Origin: Mesorhabditis belari
Lineage: Eukaryota > Nematoda > Chromadorea > Rhabditida > Rhabditidae
Direction of reading: 5' to 3'
Assembly (NCBI GenBank): GCA_958450365.1
Contig: CAUEEP010000910.1
Location: forward strand, 777,001 to 841,000
DNA: 64,000 nucleotides
The stretch's first letter is position 1; the number at the start of each line of letters is the position of its first letter. The notes beneath the pieces are model-generated. The model saw nothing but the letters and a program-made list of their open reading frames with translations, was not told the DNA's origin and ran no database searches. A program made the position numbers and the translations under genes. This document shows, piece after piece, positions 37,911 through 48,600 of this stretch.

Positions 37911-40775
37911 TTCAGCTCCATTTTCGCAATCAGCTCCATTTTTCTCGACCATCCATCAAATCAACCAAAGTTTCATTATCTAAAAGCCTTTTTATTTCAA
38001 AAACACTTCAAGCGCTTCACTTTTATCAATTCTCAAAAATCATCCCTTTCCCCTGCTTTGATGTCTGCTCACGCTCAAATCCCGCTTTTTGCACAAATCT
38101 TTTGTCATCTTAAAGCAAAGATCTCCTCCCTCATTCACTATTCATTTTCATCCGTCCATTTGTACCCGAATAAGTAGATCATCTCGGAGAGATTCACTCA
38201 AAAAAAATTTAAATTTTCGGCCTTCAAAATGTTTTATTTATATTTATTGGAAATTCTCTCAAATTAGTGATGGCTAGACAAGCGAAGATCCTCAATTTTT
38301 TCTAGAAAATTTAGATGTATCTATTTTTGGGTAAAATGAAAGAAACAGATCAAATTGCAGCTTAGAATTCGTAGATTTTTGCGTAAGAATTGTTGAGCTT
38401 TGAATGGAAACTGGAAAAAAGATTTTTGGAAGCAATTTGGTTACTTTGTTGACGATAATTTCCTGCTATAAGCAGAAAGAGAAAGAAAACAATCCAGGGT
38501 AGACATTCCGTAAATACTGTAATTGAACCCTATGGGATGCTATTTTTTCTATTCCCCTCTTTTTCGTTTGGTTACATTTGGTTACTTTGTTGTTGAAAAC
38601 ACATGCTACAACTTGTTCTGCTTAAAGATGACAAAGTAATTGATGTGGTAGAGATACAGAGATGTTCTAACCGAAGCACACAAGCTAACAGCTTCCAAAA
38701 AGAAGGCGAAACCAAGCTGAAGACTAGTCAAGGTCATGGCTTTGACTTGGCTTGACCTAGATTTTGTAACGGGCTATAATTGAAAGCCAAGAAATCTACG
38801 TTATCCAAAATTATAACAATTTGGGTCGGCTTCAATTAAGATGCCATTGATTTACATTCTTAAAGCTTTACCTTCTGTTTTCCTTCTGACTTCTCTTCTG
38901 TTTTCTCTCGTTTTTTTGATTGGATTTTATATTATTACTGAAAAACTTTGCTAATTTTAAGAAAGGTCAAGAAATCTGCTCATCGCGATTCAATCATCTA
39001 TTATAGAGAATTGAGGGCTGTCTGTCCGTCAGTCCGTTCGTCTGTGCGCAGCCATTGGCAAAAAGGGGCGCGGCTTATCTCTCGGCGCGCCGGGCGCGGC
39101 TTAATAAATAACTTTTTCTGTCATTGTTCTGTTTCTAAATTTACAATTCTTACCGCTACTTTGCGCGTAGCGTTGCATTCATTCATTCTCTGCTACTAAA
39201 CTTATATTTCTTTCGTTTTTCTTTTGTTAAAAATAAACTTCCTAGAAACTTCGTTTTATCATTCGTTTTTTAGAAAATTATAAAGCCCTTATAGCTAAAA
39301 TGTGTTTCTCTCAAGAAATAGTGTACATTAGTCTACTGGATATAGTCGACCTGGCCGCCACAGTCAATTCCCGAAACGATTCAAGGCCTGCATTAACGCT
39401 CAAGGCTCTCACTGATTGATTTTTTTTGTTGAAAAATGAATAAAAATAGTTATTTTATCAGTGGTTTAATTGTTGTTTAATTGTTTTTAAACTGCAGTTG
39501 GCTGATTTTTGAGCAAATACCGAGTTGCTATCATTTTGGATTACCCTGTAGTCTTAGAAAGTTGATTTCTGATTAAGATTTGGAAGCGAGACCAGCAGCA
39601 AAGCAGATCTGGACTTGGCTTTTGGCCTTTGATGAACCCTAAGCGGAAATTAAGAACTAAGAATGAAAGCTCTAGAGTCTAGAAGCCAAATCAGGCCAGA
39701 TGCCAAGCCTGAACCTCAATTCTGACAGATCTAGGGTCTTATCTAGGGGAATTTATGTCACAATTCTCAAGCTTGGCGCAGTTTGTTTTGCGAACCATTC
39801 TGTACGTTTGAAACCATTCTTTACTTTACACACAAAAGTAAATGACTCTTTGAATGCACGGTGCATTGGTAAAAGCTTCACAGATTCTTTTGCGCAACTT
39901 TTACCACATCAGATTTAAAAATACAGTCATTATACCACAAAAGTACAAGCCAAAAGCAAATTTCCCTATAGAATATTCACAGTTTCTTTTGTACTTTTGT
40001 ACTTTTGCATAATTAATCAAGTCTAATAGCCTTGCGATTTTGCAGCTGTAGAAAAAGTGGCAAAAACCACCGTAATCCAATTTCAATCCAATAGAAATTC
40101 AATTTGTGCAAATCTTTACTTTTTGTACTCTTTCACAAGCCACTTTTTCGTATATCTGAATATTTTTCATCAAAATTTGAGCACTATAAAGCTCTTGGCT
40201 TTGGCTTTTTGGCTAAAAAGGTCGTTTAGCACCTGGATTTGCCAGAAAAAAACAAAAAAAACAGATGTTTTGCTATTTTTGAGACAATAAAGGGTAATAC
40301 CCAGAAAAATTTGAATGCTAATTCTTTTGGGTAATTGGTTTGAGGGAAAAGTTATCGATGCTGGTAAGACTGAGAGAATGGTATGATGTCAGAATGTACC
40401 GATTGGGTGCAGTTCTGAAGTTTACATTTATAGGCTGCCTTTCGGCGAATGGACAAGGAACAAATCTGGTTCAGCAGAACCAAAATTGGAAAAGGAACCT
40501 ACTGTCATTCTTAAAAATTGGAATCTACTAATCTACTGTCTAGGGTAGTCCAAATATGTCAGAGATTGGTCTCAGACTAACCCAAAGCTCTGATAGGCCA
40601 TAGGCTGGCTTTCCGAGTCTACGGATGGGAACGATGGTTCTAGGATAGGTCAACCCACCAGACTGGTCCAAGCGTCAGTTAGCCAGGCTGGTTCACCTGC
40701 CTAAACCTGACTTTTAGCCCACTTTTAGCCCGGCCATTACCCATGGCCTAAACTAAACCATTTTGAACAACATTT

Positions 40776-41042
40776 TGCTTACAGAGAACAGCGAAATGAT
40801 GAAAAATCGGCTCTTTTTTTGCCACTTTTCAATCATTTCGTTTTAATCGCTGATTAACGCTAAAATAAGTGTTTTATCTCAAAAGATCATCCATTCTCTC
40901 GACTTTAATTTTATTCCTAAGCGCGCAGAAAACAAACGTGCTGGTGCTGAGATATGAGCGTTTATTTGAGAGTAGACTTAGAATACGCGACGCTCCTTTA
41001 GGGGATCTTTACGGTTATGATCTAATTAGAATATTTACGGTA
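40776..41042. mobile_element. TACGGTA-type MITE, distant copy of the 0.6-3.2-kb family
   Basis: Contains GAAATGATGAAAAATCGGCT and TCTAATTAGAATATTTACGGTA-like right end (last bases ATATTTACGGTA), plus GATATGAGCGTTTATTTGAG and GCGACGCTCC as in the copies inside the laminin gene. Confidence 0.65.
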
Positions 41043-41339
41043 GGTAGTAGGGTGCTTTTCGAGTGAAATTCGATGTAAATGGGGTTTAATGGAGCTATTC
41101 TCATTGCTTTGCAGATCGTTGGAGACAAGCCAGATTTCGCAGTCATTCTATTTCGACGAATCGAAATTGTTAGCTTGTTCCGTTTTTGAGAGTTTTTTGG
41201 AAAATCATTTCAGTGTCATGGCTACCTTGCCCGAAACTTGACAAAATCAATGTTTTCAGTGATCATTGATTGACTGACAAATTGTCTTTTTGACAATATT
41301 AGGCAGAGTTGTCCAAACTGAACAAGTTGGTTTGCTGGC

Positions 41340-42310
41340 AAAGGAACGTTCCAAAGAGGGTGTGAGACTTTTAAACGGCAATGAGATGCAAATGCCTATC
41401 GAAATCGAATGACGCCTATCAAATGACGGATCCGATGCTGTGCCTATTTTCTTGCCCACGGTTCCTGGCTTTCGTGAAAAGCAGCAAAGTTTCGGTAATT
41501 TTCGGACCTGGAGGAATGTCGTGTACTTCAACGGATTTGCCTGTTGGCACGCTTTCAAGCTGTCATGGTCTTTAAAACTTGACCAAGAGTCTTTCTCTTT
41601 GCACACAATCTTCTTTGTGCCATTTCTTTGGTGTATGCTCAATTTGCTGCCGATTGTTTCCTCGATTTTCGATCCTATGCCTGGTATGCCTCTGGTTTTT
41701 TTCCCTTTCAATCCCTTCCATTCAAGACCCCAATTGAGGAGTGTTTCAATATTATTGAATGTGATGAAGTTAATTGTTTAGAACTAGCGTTAAATGTGGT
41801 AAATGCATGAACTGTTATTGCTTTTCCCATTTTTTTTAGTCTTTTCATTATGATTGTTCACCGTAAATGGCTCTTTATTCATAAATAGTTCAAGAAGGAA
41901 AAAGGCTTAAAAAAAGCTAAAAGCAAAAACTCTAGGAACTGCAAAAAATGTTCTGCGGAAGTTTTACAAAAAAATAGTAGAGGAGGAATCGAACTCGGGA
42001 GCAAAGATCGCGATAATTTGATAAGGAACGCACTACTTTCTAAACTGTCACTGCTTTCTAAACTGTCACTGCTTTCTAAACCATCACTGCTTTGCTTCCT
42101 TTCGGCATAGGTAAGGTAAGAGTTTACCTCTGATAGGTAAGTTGAGAGTTTCCCGAAAATGGCCAAAACTTTGTATGCGCTTTTCACGAAAGCCAGGGCC
42201 TGTGGGCAAAAAATAAAGACAGCATCGAATTCGTCATGTCCGATGTCCGTCATTTGCATCTCATCGTCGTTTAAAAGTCTCACACCTTCTTTGGAAATTT
42301 CCCTTCTTTT
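41340..42310. repeat. Diverged inverted repeat pair
   Basis: GTGTGAGACTTTTAAACGGC, GATGCAAATGCC and CCTGGCTTTCGTGAAAAGC on the plus strand (41360-41480) recur in reverse at about 42180-42300. Intervening sequence has no gene I can support. Confidence 0.6.
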
Positions 42311-42642
42311 AAACCCAAAAGCATCTTTTATCCATTCAACTCGTGATCTCATTCCTCCCATAAAATAATGACATTCACATTCACACAAAATTCTTGCTAA
42401 CCCAATAAATGTTAACCCAATAAATGCTCGCTTTTTTGTCGTTTAATTGTAAACGCCCACATCAAATGCAAATTTCTCAATTAGACAAAGAAGTTGGGTA
42501 AAGAGAGAAAATGAGAAATTGAGTGGAGAACGAATTCATCGGAAGAGAGTCCATAGATGGAGGGATTCTTTTCTTTTTTTTTCACTTCAACAAGTCCCAC
42601 CCCTTTCTCCTCCTTTTCCCCATTTTTCCGCATCTTTCTGAA

Positions 42643-42662
42643 AAGTTTATCACTTTGTACAG
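42643..42662 (+). promoter_or_regulatory. Possible trans-splice acceptor abutting the neuropeptide start codon
   Basis: The sequence ACTTTGTACAG ends at 42662 directly before the ATG, after a long pyrimidine-rich run (42565-42640). This is what an SL1 acceptor or the end of an upstream untranslated-exon intron looks like. The TACAG form is less ideal than TTTCAG. Confidence 0.4.
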
Positions 42663-45600
42663 ATGCATCTCATGCACACCATCGCCTTTTTCTTTCTTTC
42701 GATCCTCGCCCTACTTGTACAGGTTGGTTAAAAGCTCTAAAAGCACTAGATGCTAAACGACTACACAGCTGAACAGCTCCCGAATAGATTACACCCACAT
42801 CACAGCTTACGCATCACAGCATCAAAGCTCACGGCTGAATGCAGCCTCTCTGGCGCACTGGGTTCTCGATTTTCTCGATTTTCTCAAGATTTGATAGAAA
42901 CAGAAGAATCCAGTATGCTAGAAAGGGTGCGTTTACAAATTTGAGCACAGAATTCCAGCCAAATGCCAGCCAGTGTTGTGCACTTTTTGCTCAAAACTTG
43001 TAAAAGAACTAGATGCTAAGCGACAACAAAACCGAAAAACCCCCCAAGAAGAAAAAAAAACCCTAAACAAGCCCCCCCCGGAAAAAAAAATTCTCAAATT
43101 TTTAAAAAAAAAAAAAAAACACTGTATCAGCTTGTACAAAACCTGTATCGGTTTGGACACTCTGCTCAAGATTGTCAAAAACTTCTATTTCCTTTCAGCT
43201 GAGTCTATTGTAGAACATGATTTACCTTTAAACCTTTAAACCTTTAAACCTGTAAAACCTTTAAACCTTTAAACCTTTAAACCTTTAAACCTTTAAAACC
43301 TTTAAACCTTTAAACCTTTAAAACCTTTAAACCTTTAAACCTTTAAAACCTTTAAACCTTTAAACCTTTAAAACCTTTAAACCTTTAAAACCTTTAAAAC
43401 CATTAACAAAAAGCTGAGAGTCCATAGATTTTTACACTATTTTAATCATAGTTAAGCTTGTTTCTAAATCGCTCGACAAATTCATTCAACTCTAGCACCT
43501 AAACAACCAATAGTTACTCGCTTTTTAAACTCTAAAAGAACTTTTAGCAACGCTGACTGGTTGCGTATAAGCTCAAAATTAATCTCTAAACAATTTTCTT
43601 TAGAATTTATTATAATACTTTCTTTTTTAACTATGTGAGCTCATTTCTACGTAGAGAACTTTTCAATTCAATCGAAATTAAAAGTACAAACGTAATAATC
43701 CGCTCTTTTTTTTTGCAAAAAATCCTTTCCTCAGCCGAATTTTGAGAAGAACACTGCTAAAAGATCAAATTTCGATCAAATTTCTTGGGAATTTATCCGT
43801 AAAATTTCACGCTTTCACGTTTCCTTTTTCAGGCTGACCTCGAGACAGAGCTGCCCGATGTAGCGGTGAGTTGAAAAAGTTTTGAATGAAAAAGATTCCC
43901 ATCAATGAAAAAGATTCTCTTCAATGATCAAAAGGAACACTTATGACCTCATTGTGACTTTTTCTTTGATTCTTTCTTTCTTTGGTTTTTCTTTCTCCCC
44001 TGGGAAATCTCCATTTACGATTTGTGGCGCACAATTGTTCGTGTGCATATAGCGTGCTTCCCGAAGTTAGTCCAGTTTTTTTTAGAGCTGCAAGAAAATA
44101 AAGGGATCTTTGAATGAATGGGCTTAAAGATGAAGAGCTCAAATTTCTTTATAAGTTATAAATTTTAAGATTAGAAGAGGAAAATGAAAGAATTTTGAAT
44201 ATTTCTGAGTCTGGGGATTTAGCTTAACAATGTTAGACTCAACAAGCTTTTTTGTCTCAACGAAAAGGCTGCTTGTATCACATTTTTTTCTTCAAAACCA
44301 CTTTTTCTGGCCTAGTTTTATGCGTAGATTCCGAAAAACACAACGAGAACTTGGGAAAAAGCGTTTCAAACCGAGCTTTGGGGCTCCAAAGCTGCAGCCT
44401 CCAAGTTTTGAGGCTATAGTGTACTTCCCTATATGAAGCTCAAGCTATCGAATATTTGGGCACTTTTCAAGGTCAAAACTAGAGCCAAAACCAATTTTAA
44501 TCACTAAATATTCATTTCCTAACTTAAATTGACTGGTAGAAGCAAAAGAAATTGAAAAAAATATTTTTTGAGTTTTTGACCGATTTTGACTTATGTGGGG
44601 ACCACATGATCGAAATTTGAAAATAATTTTTTTATTTTGCTCTAATTTGATCAGAAACCTAGTAAGTAGGTTAAATTATGCTAGTAGAAGTGTTTTGGCT
44701 TCAAAAAAATGTTTTAAGAGACCATTTTGAAGCATCTTCCCTCTGTACCATCACACGGTATGAGCACGCAATTTGGAGCCCCGAAACTCGGTTTAAAACG
44801 CCTTTTCCCAAGCTCTCGTTGTGTTTTTCGGAATCTACGCATGAAAGTACCCCAGAAAAAGTGGTTTTGAAGACAAAAAAATCGTGTACCAAACCAATAA
44901 AGAACGAATATAAACAATAGAAACAAAACAGCAAAAAAAACGGAGAGAAACTTGGAACTAATGACCTACAAGATTGTGGAAACAGGGGAAACAGAATGTG
45001 CAAAAGGATGGAGGTTTTAAAAGGCGATGTCTACGCAATTTTGTCCAAGCTTTCCACCTTTTACCACAAGGTAACCTGTAGTTTTCATGCAAATTGATAA
45101 GTTGTCGGAGTCGCTACACTTTTTTAAAGCAGTGATCTAACCCAATAGCTATAAAATTAGCAAAATAGTTGCCTAAAGCCAAGGCTAGTCAAGCCAAGCC
45201 AATTGCTTTTGGTTGGCTTTTGCCTGGAATTTGGTTTTGGTTTTGGTTGGCCAACCTTATTTAGCCAAAAACCTTGGCTTTGACTCGGCTTGATTTAAAA
45301 ATTGGCCCTTCTTTTTGTCAACCCTGTCAAAATTCATTTCTTTCTGGAAACTAGAGTCAAAAATTTGGTTCAGAGTTGTATTTCATTTATTCGGCTCCAA
45401 TTGCTTTTGTATTTCATTTACTCAGCTCCAATTCATTTTTTTAAATGAACTATTCCATGATTAAAAAGTCTTTGCCTTGTTTTTGTCTCAAAGATTCATT
45501 TCAAATGTTTAATCAATGAGCCATTTCGCCCCTTTTGCACCGTGATCAATCAACGAAAATTACCATTTTCAGTAGATTCTTTATTTTCAAATCTTTCCCA

Positions 45601-48600
45601 AACAACTCCGATTTCTCAGACGTCATTTGTTTCTCGAGAACGTAGAAAAATAAACCGACTTTGAGATCAGAATAATTGTCATTCAGTGAATTTGGAGAAA
45701 ATTGATGGGATGGGGTTGTTTTCGAGGTGAGAGAGGTTTTTTTTTCACTCCGACAAAAACAAGGAAGGGGTGCCTGGCGGGGAAAAAATGAATATTCACT
45801 TCAGCCGTAAACATTTATCATATCGCTCACAGCAAAAATAAGATCATGAGATAGGTTTTTCTTTGAGGAAATTGTCGAAATTCTAGTGTTGTCTGTCTAG
45901 TGTTGTCTGTCTAGTGTTGTCTGTCTAGTGTTGTCTGTCTAGTGTTGTATGTCTAGTGACGAATTGTCTAGTGACGAAAGGCTTACATTAGAAAAAGAAT
46001 AACGATCAAGAAAATGAAGGATTTGTCGGTCAGCAAAGCTCTGTTTTTTGTTTTCATTAAAAAAATTGGGTACAATGTTGCGTGTAACAAGACTTTATGA
46101 TATTTTCTCCAAGATATTAGTTGGCTATAGTAGTCTTTGCGATTACGGTGGAAACTATTTGGTTCTTGTAGCTATTAACTATTAACTATTAACTGGGTGA
46201 CGAGTTACGGTATTCGGGCACGCTTTAAAATCCCTATCCAAGTCGATGCTCTGGAAAATTTTGCTGGACGATTTATTCATTTGCCGAATAAAGTTTATAT
46301 GTTACGTCCGTTTACGAATTAAACTTTAGATCGGATCCAGACGTCCATTTACAAATTAAACTTAAATACTATTGGGTTGGGGAGAATGAGTCGGCGCCGA
46401 AAATCAAAAAAATGTCTAAAACTTCTATTCGACTTCGTCAAATAATATGCGTTTGATATCAGTAGAATGGTTAACTAATTCTCTACAAAATGACATTTAA
46501 AAGAAAATTCAAACAGCGCCTCCGCTCAATAAAAAGCCATTTTTTCACAAAAACTACAAAATGTCATCTAGAAAAAACCATTGGTGGGATCTTCCTGCAA
46601 ATTTGGCAACTTAAGTAATTGAATGTGCTCGATCTTTTTTATATAAACACCAAAGAAGGTTTATGTGAAAGAAACTGCTCAAATGATGAGTCGGGCTCTT
46701 TGCCATTTTGACTAGCTGTGTTTGGGAGTCCATAAACTCCACGAAAGAAAAGCTTTGTGGAATCTCTCAAAAGTGATTTTGTAGAGAAATAGTGGATCCT
46801 TTTGATGAAACCAAACGTATGTTTAAAGAAGGCTTTATGTGTGCAAAAAGTCCCTTTAAAGTTGGGCGCCGACTCATTCTCCCCAACCCAATAATTTGAT
46901 GTTGATGGAACTGTTACCTCCGAATCCGAACAGTCGTCATGTTCCGAAACTGAATCCGAACACAATCTCCATTATATTAGGCGCCTATAGGGCTATTCTT
47001 TTTCTTCCTAGGCCACTTTTTAAGCTATTCCTAGGCTCCTCACTTTAGAAAATTCTCCCAACATTGATTCTCCCAGCTCCGACCTTCTATTCTCCTAGGA
47101 ACCTGGTTCTCCTAGATCGTGTCCGGATTCGGACTTCATTTTCGGAACGTGACGACTATTCGGATTCGGACGTAACAGTTTCATTAACAACAAATTAGCA
47201 TTTGAGTTTAATTCGTAAACGGACGTCCTTATCTGATCCGGACGTCCAGATCGGTTTCGAACGTCCGTTTACGAACTCAAGAGTTTAGTTCTTACACGGA
47301 CGTCAGAATCCGATCTGCGTCTGCGTCCGAATCGGATCTACGATCTGATCTGTTTAATTCGCAAATGAACGTCCGTATATAAACGAGCTAACGTCCGAAT
47401 CCGATCTGCACGTTAGCTCGTATATATATAAAGGCTTTCAAGTAGTCATAGGACGAGGATAGGTACTTCCTTTCTTTGAGCACAAAGTGCACTATTTGTA
47501 AATCGACTTGTTCTCCAGGGTGCGCAGCTTTTGAGAACACATCCTTTCTGGCGCGCTGAATTCCTCGTTTTTTCGGTGCTAGGAAAAGCGATGCAGAAAG
47601 CAAAACGGAGAATTGAATGCAGTGAAAGGCCCACGAAAACCGAGTCCAAAGAACAACCGAACACCGCAAAGACGTTTTGGAAATATTTGCAAATGCTAAA
47701 ATCTACCGAAGTTCTCAGAAAATCTCAAAATTTCCCACGAATTTCATTAAACTTTCGCCTCCATTTTCAGCAATCCGAATATGCAGACGGTATCCGCTCT
47801 CGAATCGCGCAGAGTGCTCGGTTTTGGGGGAAAAGGTGAGTGGGACGATTATTCCAAGAATTTTCAAAAAAAGTTTCAAAAAAGTTGTAAGATCAGAAGA
47901 ATTTCACAGGAAATTTTCAAAATTCCAAAAATTCGTGCTGACTACAAATTGGGAAAAAACAGAAAAACGTTTTAGCAAAGCAAATTTTGCGATTGAGGAA
48001 GCTGTGGAGTTGAGAAAGCTCGAAAAATTTGCATTTATAATAAATACAGCTTTAGATGCATAGATTTAGATATAAAATGGCTATTCAGTTCTGAATTTAA
48101 AGTTGAAAAGCCTAGAGATGCTCGACAACCGGCTCTCAGACAAATAAGGCAACAGAGACAAAAGTTTCCCTTTGCAATAACAAATTTTGCTTTTCAAAAT
48201 TTGCTTTTCGATATTTGCTTTTCAAAGTTTACTTTTCAATATTAGCTAAAGATTAATGCTAAATTATTAATATAAAAATCGATTTCTAAAGGGAATTTCT
48301 TCCAGAGACACCGTCAAGTCGAAAGTCGGTGGATCGCGAATTTTCTGGGGGAAACGCTTGTTGGATGAGCCGGCCGCCGAGGACCAAATCGGAGAGGTAA
48401 AAAGGAGAAATCAATAGAATAAAAGAGATTCAATGAGCTCAAATTCAATGGGCTCAATGAGCTCAAGTTCAATGAGCTCAAGTTCAATGAGCTCAAGTTC
48501 AATGAGCTCAAGTTCAATGAGCTCAAGTTCAACTAGCTCAAGTTCAATGAGCTCAAGTTCAATGAGCTCAAGTTCAATGAGCTCAAGTTCAATGAGCTCA

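Larger units (their letters stand above)
33425..42640. other. Intergenic region between the divergent laminin and neuropeptide genes
   Basis: No protein-coding exon could be supported except the tentative one at 36110-36138. Three patches are less AT-rich than their surroundings (about 34010-34260, 35020-35230 and 36110-36260) and may be promoter or enhancer DNA shared by the two diverging genes. The rest contains minisatellites (34460-34645, 35640-35760), a repeat pair with palindromic arms near 36610-36830, SINE-like and tandem-duplicated repeats at 37080-38240, a TACCGTA-family MITE near 40776-41042 and an inverted repeat pair at 41340-42310. The short open frames here look non-coding. Confidence 0.6.

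Noticed and set aside
37538..38277. Several overlapping plus-strand open frames of 60-115 codons
   Set aside because: They run through a tandemly duplicated repeat, in all three frames, without conserved motifs or supported splice structure.
41256..42388. 151- and 169-codon open frames on the minus strand, with a 113-codon frame opposite
   Set aside because: Both strands are open and the frames coincide with the arms of a diverged inverted repeat; no family motifs.
46639..46965. 108-codon minus-strand open frame
   Set aside because: It overlaps a TA-flanked MITE and its end; no domain or splice context.
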